Shown here one piece after another: positions 12,061-23,889 of a stretch of DNA of 64,000 nucleotides. The first letter of the stretch is position 1. Each line of letters begins with the position of its first letter. The notes beneath the pieces are model-generated. The model saw nothing but the letters and a program-made list of their open reading frames with translations, ran no database searches and was not told the origin of the DNA. Location: contig CM037596.1 in NCBI GenBank assembly GCA_021018995.1, positions 8,197,501 to 8,261,500 of the forward strand, in the 5' to 3' direction. The translations under genes were made by a program, and so were the position numbers. The stretch is from Chloranthus sessilifolius (taxonomy: Eukaryota > Streptophyta > Magnoliopsida > Chloranthales > Chloranthaceae).

Positions 12061-12814
12061 CCTGGGTGTCTCCGATACCGAAATGTGTTGCCTGGACCGA
12101 GATTTTGGTAATTGCTTCCTGATAAAATCGAGTGCTAGTCTGGGTTGTGAACTGACTAGTGAATTTTAACTATTGTTTTTATCTTTGTAGATGTCCAAAT
12201 AGATGGGATGAAGCTGTGATGATGATAATGATGTTCTTTTATTTGTAGATAGGTGGGATAGAAGCAGTTATGAAATATGATATCAAAGATAGTTTGTTAA
12301 TCTAATACACCCCCCTTGGATTAGTGGATACTGTTGGTATGCTGGGAGAGCGTGTCCATGACTTGAATTTTAAGAAATGTAGGAGCATGATAGCCCGCAT
12401 TACTATGCTATATATATATATGGTAAAAGGGACGGTGCCTATAAGGTAGCTTTTTCACGCTACCTTCGAGTGCTAGACCATGTCACGTGATCACGAGTTG
12501 CACCACATCCTCTAAGGTTCACCCAGTCCCCAATGGTTTTAGGAAAAAAAATTCTTTTTTGGACTTTTTTGTTCTTCAAATAATAGCTAAAATATCGTGG
12601 TTCGCAGCCCAAAGATGGTGTATTGAATTTTTTCCAATTTTGACCTAATATTCAACGGTGGAAAAGCTCCTTTCTTATTGATTTCTTTAGATGGTACCCG
12701 ATCTACCTTGGGCAAGTTGCTGTGGCACTCGATTCTCAGGTTGGATGCCATGTGGCCATCAGCTGGGTCAAAGATAGCGCCAAAATGCTACCTGTGTGGG
12801 TAGCGCGCTGGCCG

Positions 12815-12905
<91 letters not shown>

Positions 12906-13227
12906 CGTAAACCACCTTGGCTTAATGCACACATTGTTTTCTAATTATGAATTGATATATAACGCCTTGTGAATAATGCATCCATGGTTACATAATTTGA
13001 TGTGGAAAGGGGCATTAAACAGCTTTGACCGCCTAGTCACTTTTCAGTGAACTGACAGTTCTAAATTTCTGTTTTTATACCAAGTCTATCACCTATTTGA
13101 ACAGTTTTTGCCTCTGTGCATGTGCCTCTCACAGTACTTTGAATCTGGGTATGCTTCTTTAGAGCCCCTCCATTTCTTCCCATCAGTTCTTCTGCACCTA
13201 CACTATGTAAAAATGTTGAATAAGCAA
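12061..13227. other. Spacer with compound microsatellite
   Basis: No gene is seen. A compound tract (CT)n-(TA)n-(TG)n lies at 12817-12905. Other stretches are unremarkable AT-rich DNA. Confidence 0.5.
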
Positions 13228-13450
13228 CACTACTTGCTCTTTGAAAACCACGGTTTGTGGCCGTTGTAAATAAATCTGGTTATACAACGGCCCAAAATAG
13301 AGGTGTACTGAATACAACGGTCCAATAAAAGCTGATTTTTGTAAGCAAGCTGGTTCAAACCTGTGACCTTCCTTTCAAAAAGAAATTGGGCGCCCAAATA
13401 CCCTTTTCCAGAAGAACTTGAGCGTGTGCGGGAGCATTCTTCACTACCGC
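13228..13450 (+). mobile_element. Candidate 5' end of a CACTA element
   Basis: The sequence begins CACTACTTGCTCTTTGAAAA, the canonical CACTA terminal word. It is followed by short direct and inverted words (CCACGG, GGCCGTTGTA, ACAACGGCCC, ACAACGGTCC) that look like En/Spm-type subterminal repeats. Downstream, 13450-13657 and 20194-20400 read like an untranslated leader (CCCTAATGCCTCTTATTCTTC and similar), now split by the Gypsy insertion. A similar cluster of words (GGGCCGTGGTTTCTGAAAAC, AACGGCCCTTACAAC) lies at about 32590-32680 and could be the decayed opposite end. No clean terminal GTAGTG or 3-bp duplication was found there, so the element's extent is hypothetical. Confidence 0.4.
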
Positions 13451-13657
13451 CCAAATACCCTATCGTCTTCTTACCAATCTCAGCCAGAACCCTAATGCCT
13501 CTTATTCTTCGTCTTCTTCACTAATGCTTCTTCTTCGTCTTATCTAAACGCCGGAATGCTAATGCCTCTTATTTTTGTCCTTCGTCTTCGTGCCTGTCAT
13601 TTGGCCGCAGCCATGCATAGCTTTGGATCTCTGCAATTTTTCACTAAAAAACCCTAA

Positions 13658-13662
13658 TTTAG
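13658..13662. repeat. Target-site duplication of the Gypsy element, left
   Basis: TTTAG occurs immediately left of the left LTR and again at 20189-20193 immediately right of the right LTR, a perfect 5-bp duplication. This fixes both ends of the element. Confidence 0.9.
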
Positions 13663-14558
13663 TGACGCGGGACGGTAACCCCAAAATGGAGAATATGATT
13701 TTATGCAGATTTTACCGAAATTAAATAAAATAATTCAAGTTTAATCGCAAAATTATCTTAAGATACCGTTAGGGTTTACATAATTTTGATGAGTAGATCA
13801 CACGAGATCCAGGTAGGGTCCAGTCCGATGTGCAAGTACTTTTAGAGTCGAGGCAAGATCGGCCTAGAGATAGGACTCTGGCTTTTCCAAGATTAGGCGC
13901 TCGCCTTCAGTCCAATGTAATTTCACGGATTTCAAATTGGATTATGGAATGAAATTAGGGATTGTAAAAGGCTTATGACTTTTAGATCGGTTTATGGTTT
14001 TGGAAGGGTGTTGGCTTTGAGAGATTTAGGCTTCAAACGGGTTTAGGGTTTCGGAAATCTAGGGTTTCAGAATCGAAGGAAGAATTTAGGCTTGGGATTT
14101 AGAGAAGCACGCGGAGATTTAGATAGCAAATATGATAGAGAAGATAACAATAGCTTTTGGGAATCACTCCCTTGGCCTCACACCAAACCCATATCAAGCG
14201 AAGAATATTCAAGCATAAAAGCATTCAAAATATTCAATCAACTAATTAAAAGTCCTTACAAGCCTCTCTATATATAGGCCACCAATAATTAAGTTCGAAA
14301 TAAAATAGTTCTAATACTAAATAAACACAAAAAAAGAGTTTAACGTAAAATCCCGTCGAAAATCGTTGCTATAACTCGCTCACGCGAGGTCGCGAGGCTC
14401 GCTTGCGCGAGGATAAGTTACTCGCTTGCGCGAGGACTCGCTGTGGAACTGCTCTCCTCGCTATTTGTATCCGTTCCGGACTTCCTCTACGCTTCTTCCG
14501 ACGCCGGTAAAACCGATGTGGTCCAAATCCGATGTCCATGTATGTGGCGTCCCTGTCA
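13663..14558 (-). repeat. Gypsy LTR, left (3' LTR of the element)
   Basis: About 896 bp, starting TGACGCGGGACGGTAACC and ending GGCGTCCCTGTCA, with TG...CA ends. It is colinear with the copy at 19281-20188. A purine-rich tract (reading on the minus strand, CCAGGGGAATTG) adjoins its inner end, as expected of the polypurine tract. Confidence 0.93.
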
Positions 14559-16210
14559 ATTCCCCTGGACCAAAAATGTTTCATCCCCGATGAAACGCGA
14601 TCGTGGTAGATGTCTAGCAGGTCGGGGTTCAAGCGGCGAATTTCATTCTCGTGGACCCAAGTGTTTTCGGACTCCGGTTTGCTGACCCATTTAACTAAAT
14701 ACTTCTGGAATCCCCCGTCGTATGTAGAGACGGCATGATCGTTGATTATATCATCTATCTCATCTGATCTCTGTCTGCGTGGGGAAGGAAGAGGTATAGG
14801 TTGCAAGGTTGGATTGGGGCTGGGACTAGGGGGTGGCTGGAGTGGGTTTTCAGGAGGTGGGGTGAAACCCAAGCAAGGAACCGTGTCCTCCACATTGAAC
14901 ATTGAACTAACCCCCGTACCTGGAGGAAGCTCAAGCACGTATGCATTAGGACTACTCTTAGCCAAAATTCTAAAAGGACCAGCGCCTCGAGATTGGAGCT
15001 TCTTTGCGGATCTCAATGGGAACCGCTCAGGCCTAACGCGGACCATCACATAATCACCCACGTTAAATTCTTTAGAACGCCTGTGAGCATCTACAAGTAA
15101 TTTATATTGATTGTTGCTTGAATTAATTTTCTGTTTAATTTTGGCATGCAAACTATGAATGTGTTGTGCAAATGCATCGGCAAACTCTAACACTCTATGA
15201 GATGCAGACATGGGGATCAAATCTAATGGGGTCCTAGGCCTATGACCATGCACTACCTCAAAAGGACTCATGCCTATGGACCTATTGACAGAATTATTAT
15301 ATGCAAACTTAGCTGTGGGTAAGATTGTATCCCAGGTCCTAACATGATCACCGACAAGACTACGAAGGAGATTCCCAAGGCTCCTATTGGTGCTTTCGAT
15401 TTGGCCATCCGTTTGAGGGTGGTAAGCTGCAGATAATTGGAGCAATGTGCCCATCATGTGCCAAAGGGTCTTCCAAAAATAACTCGTAAATTAAACATCT
15501 CTATCAGACACAACCCATGAAGACGCACTACCTCCCCGAAAAATAATTTTGCAATATGGGACGCGTCGGAGGTTTTGGAACAAGGAATGAAGTGGGCCAT
15601 TTTGAAAAATCGGTCCACTACGACATAGATGGAGTTGTGCTTCCTAGGAGTCTTAGGAAGTCCAAGCACGAAATCCATAGAGAGGTCTTGCTATGGTGTG
15701 TGTGGCACAGGTAACGGAGTGTACAAGCCGGTATTCTATTTTGTCTGTTTTGACACTTGGCAAGTACGGCAATGTTTGACAACCTAAGCGACATCTCTCA
15801 TTAGGCTAGGCCAAAAGAACCTATCCTCTATGAGCGCAACAGTTTTATTTCGCTTGAAATGTCCGGCCATCCCTCCAGCATGTAACTCCCAAGTGAGAAA
15901 GTCACGCAATGAAGTGCGAGGGATGCAAAGGCGATTGCCTTTAAACAAGTGCCCATCCTGGATGGTGTACACAGAGTGTGTGCTGGTCGGGTTACTAAGG
16001 ATAGTAGTGTACTCAACCCCAAAATCTGGGCACTCGGGGTACTCACCCTTTAACTTTTCGAACCCAACGACCTCGGTGCTCATTGTGCACAAAGTCACTA
16101 CTCGCTGACTAAGTGCGTTCGCGACCCTATTTTCAGCATCGGCCTTATACTTTAACACGAATGTGAACCCTTGAAGGTACTCAACCCACTTCGCATGCCT
16201 TGGGTTCAAC
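14370..16210 (-). pseudogene. Gypsy integrase and chromodomain region (fossil)
   Basis: Minus-strand protein words identify the part. A zinc-binding and core integrase segment includes AAYHPQTDGQIESTNRSLG, and the tail ends with a chromodomain (YLVKWVSKPESENTWVHE) that in this lineage directs insertion to chromatin. It is a broken fossil component of the chromovirus and boundaries are approximate. Confidence 0.9.
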
Positions 16211-17750
16211 TTCTTCTATGAAGCAAGAAAGCGTAAGGCTTTATGGTCAGAAAACAACACAAATTCCTGCGGTCTAAGGTAATGTTTCTAATACAAAAGA
16301 GATCGGACGACCGCATAAAACTCTTTGTCATAGGTGGGGTATTTTTGCTTCGCCTCGTTAAGTTTTTCACTAAAATAGGCCATAAGGTGACCCTTTTGGC
16401 TAAGCACTCCTCCTATGCCTACACCCAATGCGTCGCATGCGACTTCAAAGACTTTGAAAAAGTCCGGCAATCGCATGACGGGTGCACTACTCATTCGTTG
16501 TTTGATCTCAGCAAAGGCTTTTGTCGCCGCTTTGCCCCATTTAAAATCCCCTTTTTTCATGCAATCTGTAATTGGTGCCATAATGGTGCTAAAGCTTCTG
16601 ATGAAGCGATGATAGAAAGTAGCCAAGCCATGGAAGCTGCGGACATCATGTATGTTCTTAGGTTCGGGCCACTCTACAATGGCTCTAACCTTTTCGGGGT
16701 CCGCGACCATTCCATTAGCCGAGATAATGAATCCCAAGAAGACAACGGAAGGTTGCATGAAAGCGCACTTCTTGAGATTGGCAAGCAACTTCTCGCCCTT
16801 GAGGGTTTCACAAACCAGCCTAAGGTGGGTCAAGTGTTGATCCTTGTCTTGACTATAGATCAAGATGTCATCGAAATAAACAACAAAGAATTTGCCTAGA
16901 AACGGCCTCAACACTTGGGTCATGAGTCGCATGAAAGTATTCGGGGCATTAGAAAGCCCAAAAGGCATGACCATCCACTCATACAGACCATCCTTACTCT
17001 TAAAGGCGGTTTTCCACTCATCATCGAGGCGTATGCGGACTTGATGGTAGCCACTCTTAAGGTCTATCTTTGAAAAGATAGTGGCACCAATCATCATGTC
17101 GGGCATGTCATCGAGCCTTGGTATGGGAAACCGATACTTAACGGTAATCTTCTTGATTGCACGGCTATCCACACACATGAGTCATGCACCATTTTTCTTA
17201 AGAGTGAGTAGGGCAGGTACGGCACACGGGCTCAGACTCTCTTGGATGAACCCCTTCTGAAGGAGCTCATTGACTTGCCGAGTCAACTCAGCGTGCTCAA
17301 CCGGATTCAACCTATAGTGGGGCAGGTTCGGTAAGGTAGATCCAGGAACCAAGTCTATTACGTGTTGGATATCACGCAGGGGAGGGAGTTCGTTTGGTAA
17401 GCCTTCAGGGAAGACATCCGTAAACTCTTTTAAAATCGGCTCAACCTCCTTGGGACACTCGCTCACCGACTCGGGAGCACTCTTTACGGTGACAACTATG
17501 TACACCACACTCTCTTCTATCGATGCTTTCTCGAACTCAGAAGGGCTCACAATATTAATGGATTTAGAAGACTCGCCCTTCTTTTCAACGGTGTTGGTCA
17601 GTGGTGTTTTGGGAGGCAAAGGGTGTAAAGTGATCTTTTTGCCCTTATGCATGAACATGCATATGTTTGTTCGATTAGAAAGAGTCACGTCCATGTCGTA
17701 GAGCCACGGCCTTCCCAAAATTATATGGCCCACATCCATCGGTACCACAT
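16210..17750 (-). pseudogene. Gypsy reverse transcriptase and RNase H region (fossil)
   Basis: Reverse transcriptase is recognised by the [12 protein letters not shown] motif, the upstream [14 protein letters not shown], and the [16 protein letters not shown] block, followed by the RNase H side ([18 protein letters not shown]). The protease side lies towards 17.7-18.0 kb. It is a fossil part of the same element and boundaries are approximate. Confidence 0.92.
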
Positions 17751-18099
17751 CACACCATAAGGTGTCCGAATAAGAAATCGAAACCTTTCGACACGGGAAT
17801 GGATGAAGAATTGACCCATGCGATTTTATAGGGTCTCGGGTGGGCTTCGGGTGTAAGCCCTAAGCGGTGGATGACATGAGTTGATATAACGTTAGTACAA
17901 CTACCACTATCCACGATGACCCTACAATTCTTTTACCAAATCTGGCATAGGTGTGGAAGATGTTCTCCCTACGCCAGTCATCCTTTTCATCCCGTTGAGG
18001 CTGCGCAAGGGCGCACCTCACAACTAAAGCATGACCAATAGCATCACCCTCTTCATCACTGGGTGTGCTAACCGGTTCAAATACTTCCTCTTCAACCAC

Positions 18100-19200
18100 T
18101 ACCTAATCATCATCCTCCTCTCCCTCAATGAAGAGAGTCCTTTGGGGTTCTTTCGTAGGGCATTGGGCGGCAAAGTGTCCCATCCCATGACATTTATAGC
18201 ATTTTACTTGAGAATAAACCCTTAAGGATTCTCCAACTACACCTTTCCCCTTTTCAAACCTAGAATTGGTAGGGACAGGTTGTGTAGGTTTGGGAGGAGG
18301 ATTGAATCGTCCCTCACCGAATCGTTAGTTACTATATTGTGGCTCGGTTCTCTTCACCACCATAGTTTTAAGATACCGTTCAAGATCTTACACAACGGCA
18401 TAGCATATTTCAAGAGTTTCTACGAGGTGAGAAATCAATTCTTTTTGCAAATCAAGTCGTAATCTGGTACGGAATCTAGAGAGAGTGATTTCAGGGTCTT
18501 CCGATACTTTTGCCCTCATCATGAACTCTTCGAAATTTGGCAATGTAATCGGTCACGGGCATACCACCTTGGCGTAAATTTTGCCACTGGTCGAGGAGGC
18601 GGTGGTGGTATGAAAAAGGAACATACTTCTTAGTAAGTCGTTCCTTCTTGTCGTCCCAACGGGTAATGGGAGGACAACCCGCGTTCACCCTAATGCGCTC
18701 AACATTGAGCCAGAAAAGTCGAGCTTGACCAACCAATTTCATTTTCGTGAGTCTAACGCAATGGTCGTCATTCATGACATACCAATCAAAGTGTTGGTCC
18801 ATGTCAGAAAGCCAATCGAGGAAGGCGGTAGGGTCCATTCTTTCATCGAAAGTCAGAATCTCAACTCGAACGTTCTTAAGGAGTTGAACTTCGGGGTCAT
18901 AGTCATCTCTACGATGATCCCTACGGTTCCGGTTGTCTTGGCGACCATTATGTTCAAGGTGTGGACACTCATGCTCTTGGTGTTGATTTTCCAGCCCACC
19001 CATCGCTTCCAGTTGGTTGATTCGATCACGTAATCTATCATTACCAACTCCTAGGGATGTTTGGGCTTGCTCAATAGTATTTAGACATGCACTAATCGCA
19101 CTCAATTCTTCTCGCATAGCTCTAAGAATATTAAGAACCTCATCTGAAGCCATGGTGATCACAAGGTCTATTAGGATTCTAATATGGAATGCAATATGAA
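18100..19200 (-). pseudogene. Gypsy gag region with zinc knuckle (fossil)
   Basis: The gag part is recognised by the retrotransposon gag domain (words LDWLSDMDQHFDWY and QWQNLRQGGMPVTDYIAKF) and, further along, a CCHC knuckle (CYKCHGMGHFAAQC). It lies next to the primer-binding site as expected. It is a fossil. Confidence 0.88.
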
Positions 19201-19263
19201 CCCACAAAACAATGCAATAAAATAAATATGACAAGCAAAGATGCCCTAACCTAGAGAACCTAG

Positions 19264-19280
19264 TGCTCTGATACCAAAAC
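19264..19280 (-). other. Primer-binding site, initiator tRNA-Met type
   Basis: Read on the minus strand the sequence is TTTTGGTATCAGAGCA. It adjoins the inner end of the right LTR and includes TGGTATCAGAGC, the complement of the 3' end of plant initiator tRNA-Met and the usual primer site of plant LTR elements. Confidence 0.9.
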
Positions 19281-20188
19281 TGACGCGGGACGGTAACCCT
19301 AAAATGCAGAATATGATTTTATGCAGATTTTGCCGAAATTAAATAAAATAATTCAAGTTTAATCACAAAATTATCTTAAGATAGCTTTAGGGTTTGCAGA
19401 ATTTTGATGAGTAGATCACACGAGATCCAGGTAGGGTCCAGTCCGATGCACAAGTACTTTTAGAGTCGAGGGAAGACCGGCTTAGAGATAGGACTCTAGC
19501 TTTTCCAAGATTAGGCGCTCGTCTTCGGTCCGATGTAAATTCACGGATTCCAAATTGGATTATAGAATGGAATTAGGGATTGTAAAAGGCTTATGTATTT
19601 TAGATCGGTTTATGGTTTTGGAAGGGTGTTGACTTTGAGAGATTTAGGCTTCAAACGGGTTTAGGGTTTCGGAAATCTAGGGTTTTAGAATCGAAGGAAG
19701 AATTTAGGCTTGGGGTTTAGAGAAGCACGCAGAGATTTAGATAGCAAATATGATAGAGAAGATAACAATGGCTTTTGGGAATCACTCCCTTGGCCTCACA
19801 CCAAACCCATCTTAGGCGAAGAATATTCAAGAATAAAAGCATTTAAAATATTCAATCAACTAATTAAAAGTCTTTACAAGCCTCTATATATAGGCCACCA
19901 ATAATTAAGTTTGAAATAAAATAGTTCTAATACTAAATAAACACAAAAAATGAGTTTATCGTAAAATCCCGTCGAAAATCGTCGCAGTAACTCGCTCGCA
20001 CGAGGCTCACTCGCGTGAGGTTAAGTTGGTCGCTTGCGCGAGGATAAGTTGCTCGCTCGCGCGAGGTCTCGCTGTGGAACTGCTCTCCTCGCTATTTGTA
20101 TCCGTTCCGGGCTTCCTCTATGCTTCTTCTGACGCCGGTAAAACCGATGTGGTCCAAATCCGATGTCCATATATGTGGCGTCCCGTCA
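19281..20188 (-). repeat. Gypsy LTR, right (5' LTR of the element)
   Basis: About 908 bp, colinear with the left LTR and with the same ends (TGACGCGGGACGG and GGCGTCCCGTCA). The two LTRs differ mainly by scattered substitutions and a few short indels in the CGCGAGG-rich stretch near 20000-20070. Confidence 0.93.
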
Positions 20189-21270
20189 TTTAGAATCTGC
20201 AATTTTTCACTCAAAAAACCCTAATTATTCAACCCTAGTGATTCACAAAAGTCGACGGCCCTTCAAAGTCCCAAGAATTGCGAAATCAGCTCGGCTCCAC
20301 GCATAGATCTCAAGCAGCTCTGAAACGGAGTTCTCCCACCTCGTCGAAACCGTAGAATCAACTCGGCTCCATCTTCAAAGCGTGCTAAATCAGGTGTAGG
20401 CAAACAGAAGAAGAAAGTTAGTGGATCTGATACCTATATATGGTATTCTTTATCTTATGGTTAATTTTGGTTAGAAATTGCTGTTATTCTAATATGTTGT
20501 GATAGAAAAGGATCATAGGCTATTAGATGCTTGTTTTTGGTATGGGTGTTAGGTTTTTTTGTGGAGAAGAAAAGACGGGTTGGAGTGGCAGGCATATCAT
20601 ACTCCATTGATCAACCAAGGCTTGGAACAAGAAAAAGCTGCTATCATGCCACTGACAACCATGATATGATTTCCTAATACCTTTTTCTTGTATTGTAGAG
20701 CATTTTTCTATTTTTTTGAGTTCATTAGAAGATGTACAATACCATTCTAAGTCTCTATAGATTACTCAAGGTCTCTGTATTAGTACCACACATATTTCTG
20801 CATATGTTTCACTTATAGGCTGGAATTTGACATTCACTACATAAACTAATAAAATTTTGACATAAAAGCTTCATATCTGTTTTCTAGTATTTATAGTGTC
20901 TAATCAAAATCAGGTACTTAGGAGTTATTATTACATTGAACTACTGTGGTTTTTCACCAAGCCATGGCCATATCTATTCTTTTCAATCATTTATTGCCAT
21001 GGTTTTTTATGCATTGAAAAGCTTCCTAATCCTAGTTTCGGAACAACATAATTTTTAGTATGTGCAGACTCTAGCGACGTAATTAGTTGAATCTTCGAGG
21101 GAGATGCATGTTCTTATATTACACTTACCTAAACAGGAACATGCCAATAACACTATGTTGTGGTGGTGTCTAGTTACTTGCCCATATTTAGTAAATTTCC
21201 ACCCTGAGCTATTTCCATGAAGTGGGAATATCCATGAATCAGGAACGTACAAAGCAGAATTTTATTGTAA
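20189..21270. other. Leader-like GC-richer stretch, then AT-rich spacer
   Basis: 20194-20400 continues the sequence left of the Gypsy insertion and reads like a transcribed leader (CGACGGCCCTTCAAAGTCCC, ACGGAGTTCTCCCACCTCG). The rest has no recognised gene. The Gypsy flanks repeat the phrase CTGCAATTTTTCACT on both sides, so the target held, or received, a short duplication beyond the 5-bp site. Confidence 0.4.
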
Positions 21271-21278
21271 ATTGCAAC

Positions 21279-21507
21279 CATGGGTCAAAATATCGGGTTA
21301 TCGATACGTATCGTCAGAGCTCCAAAACGATACGTATCGGACGATACGTATCGGTACCGGTTGGTATCGGACGATACATTGAATGTATCGTTCGATACAT
21401 TCAACTGTATTGAATGTATCGAACGATACATTCAATGTATCGTTCGATACCAATACCGATACGTATCGTCCGATACGTATCGGTATCGGCCGAAATTTTG
21501 ATCCATG
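21279..21507. mobile_element. hAT-type miniature element, perfect 8-bp duplication
   Basis: The 229-bp element is flanked by a perfect 8-bp duplication, ATTGCAAC (21271-21278 and 21508-21515). Ends are inverted repeats: CATGGGTCAAAATATCGG on the left and CATGGATCAAAATTTCGG reading inwards from the right. The whole body is nearly one palindrome of CGATACGTATCG and GAATGTATCG(T/A)ACGATAC words and should fold into a long hairpin. It belongs to the same family as 1745-2259. Confidence 0.88.
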
Positions 21508-21872
21508 ATTGCAACTAACCAAATAAGTTACTCCTTTTTTATCAATGTGGACAAATATAAAGGGGTTATTGTTAATGAGACAATTGTTTTTATCCCTTTT
21601 GGGTAACTGAGCTACTGACATTGTCCAGATCAAATTATGTGATAAAATGTTCTCTCTAGTTGTCCATTTATGTTTCGGATTTGGTATATATCTTAATACT
21701 TAGTCTAGAATCTTGAGATTATTAAATTTTCATTATATACCTTTGTTTGTTCATTCTGTTTAGTTTTCTTCAATGTTGGGAAGTTTTTACAGCATCACAA
21801 TAATGAATAGTTTTGCTCCCCAGTTTGTCTTTATCTTTCCTTTTTTTATTTCATAGCAACATTTTTCTCCAG

Positions 21873-22115
21873 AGGTATGAGCTCTGCTTCAATGGAGAGA
21901 AGGCCATTTGTAATGGCTCGTTGCCAAATTCTCAAGCACCAGAATCAGACCTGGAAAAGCATCAAAATCACAATTTGCATGCCCAAATTGGTGACAGAAA
22001 TATGACAGATCATGAGAACATCATCAATTTGTTCCGGTGGTCTCGTTGTAAGAAGCCCCTTCCACAGAAAGTCATGCGTTCTGTTGGGATCCTGTTACCT
22101 GTTGACCATTTGGAG
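21873..22115 (+). pseudogene. Unidentified exon-like segment (80 codons)
   Basis: A segment bounded by a good acceptor (TTTCTCCAG) and a good donor (GAG|GTACGT) is open for its whole length and reads as natural protein, ending in WSRCKKPLPQKVMRSVGILL. I do not recognise the family. It lies in the same orientation as the ARF exons downstream but is not a known ARF part. It may be one more captured or decayed host gene piece. Confidence 0.45.
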
Positions 22116-22188
22116 GTACGTCACTCATTTCCTTCATGATCAAAATCTCATTAATTTGTGAAAAATAGCTGAAAGAGCCATTAGCATG

Positions 22189-22430
22189 CATGGTATAAAA
22201 AATCGGCTGATACCGATACGTATCGGTTTCATCGAGAACTGATACCGATACATATGGGAGATACGTATCAGTTTCGTCGTGAACCGATACCGATACCACC
22301 CCGATTCAGGTGCTATTGGTCTCGGACTGATACTGGCTGATACAACCAGTTTTTATTTATTCTTTTTTCAAAAAAAAAAAACAACCGATACTGACCAGTA
22401 TCAGTATTCTCAGTATGGTTATCTTAGTGA
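22189..22430. mobile_element. Diverged hAT-type miniature element
   Basis: The start (CATGGTATAAAAAATCGG) and the repeated words GATACCGATACGTATCGG and CTGATACTGGCTGATAC place it in the family of 1745-2259 and 21279-21507. It is diverged, interrupted by a run of A, and the right end and target duplication are not clear. Confidence 0.55.
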
Positions 22431-23041
22431 AACTAGCCAGGTCTTTGTTATTTTTGGCATTTCAATGTATTTGAATTGGGTGTTGGTCTCCAATTTGGAT
22501 GGACTGTATTGATCACTGACCTGGCAATAGAAACAGCTGGATCATGGGCATTTTAGCCATTCCAACCTACATGAAAGTGGCAAGCTGGGTTGACCAATGT
22601 GGGCCAACTATATTTATGACAAAATCTTCTGGTCAACCATATTTACTACAAATTCATCGCACTTTTTTTGTTGCAAAAATTACCTGATTCTGTGTGTCTG
22701 TCAACTGGTATTAGATGGACTGCCCATGCATCACCTCTGGTGCGCAGATCATCAGTTTTGTACACGTGGCATCATTCTCCATCAATACTGTACATGCAGT
22801 CATTGCCTAGCCTAAGATCGTATTCAGCGTAAAACCATCCCTTTGCATGATCTCTACCATCTGATCAACAGACAGCAAAATGTACAATGGAACTGTGACT
22901 TGGTTAAATGAAATAAGTGCCGACTTTCAGACAAACACGGATAGAAGAATGTCTGCATATGCACTGCAGGTGGCGTGCATGTTTGCTATCCAAGTGCCAG
23001 TTCATCATTAAACTTCAGGAGTAAGTTTTGGGTTAGTATAA

Positions 23042-23256
23042 GGTACTGCACTCGGGTCAATCTTAAACCGACAGCCTTGTAAAATGCGCTGATAATTTTG
23101 AGTGTCAAATCAGTGGAAGGTCAAAAAGTGAACTCTACTGGTTTGTGTGCTCATAAATAGCAGTGCATTTCTCAAGGCTTGACCATCTGAACAAAAAGAG
23201 ATTGACCCAAGTGCCACTACTGGCATTTCGGTGTGACCTAATACAACCATAAAGTT
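23042..23256. mobile_element. Miniature element with CACTCGGGTCAA ends, copy 1
   Basis: Ends are inverted (GCACTCGGGTCAATCT at left, AGATTGACCCAAGTGCC near right). The body word GCTGATAATTTT...CAAATCAGTG...GTGAACT recurs in reverse orientation at 26185-26390. No coding capacity is seen. A third, more diverged relative may lie around 23520-23700. Confidence 0.6.
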
Positions 23257-23889
23257 TAATTTTTTAACTGTTTTTTGTTTAAATTTCTATCACTGAATTT
23301 GGTGCTTGATGGTTTTAATTAATGTGCGGAAGTTTGATATGTTAGGTTAAGCTTAGCTAACTTATGGGCGAAATATCTGCAGAATTGCAGATTGACTTTG
23401 CACAAAGTTTTTGGGATGAAATAAAATGCGTAAACTTTATACCTGAAGTGCAAGATTTAGATTCTTTTTTTTTGGTTATGAATTTCAATTTTAACCAGAC
23501 ACGAGGCAATTAGAAGAAAAAGACTTGATATAAGGTATTTGAACTGAGCGCTTCAATCTCTCTTCATCAACCTTGAAAAAGTGCTAACAATTTTTACCAC
23601 CAAATCAGTGAAATGCCAACAGTCTACTTCCACTGATTTGCATTCCTATTCTTTAATGCTGCAGATACATACCCTTATATGCACCCTGTCCTATTCTAGG
23701 CTTGCAAGCCATGTTAGTTTTTGTTCAGATATTTAAAAATTATTGAATTTTTCCAAGCCATATCCATTACTGACCCTTGACCAGCTAAATAGCAAAAGAA
23801 CTTAGAGCTACTGGGTTATTTATGATTGATTTGCATTTGTGGACCTCTTTGTTCAGTTACATTGTTTCAAGGTCTTTGTCTGTGATATG

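Larger units (their letters stand above)
13663..20188 (-). mobile_element. Ty3/gypsy chromovirus, both LTRs present
   Basis: A 6.5-kb element read leftwards, with LTRs at both ends, a TTTAG target duplication, a primer-binding site complementary to initiator tRNA-Met next to the right LTR, and gag, reverse transcriptase, RNase H, integrase and a C-terminal chromodomain in the order of a chromovirus. Wording of the polymerase suggests the Reina-like branch, but that is a judgement without an alignment. Structurally it is complete from end to end, but the coding part is broken in several places (roughly half a dozen breaks or more), so it is a fossil. By eye the two LTRs differ at about 5-7% of sites, which points to an insertion millions of years ago. 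It sits inside the candidate CACTA leader. Confidence 0.93.

Noticed and set aside
16243-16899. 218-codon plus-strand frame
   Set aside because: It is antisense to the Gypsy reverse transcriptase and RNase H region and has no family features of its own.
20000-20080. CTCGCTCGCGCGAGG repeats as a regulatory or CpG-island signal
   Set aside because: They lie inside the Gypsy LTR and recur in the other LTR, so they belong to the element.
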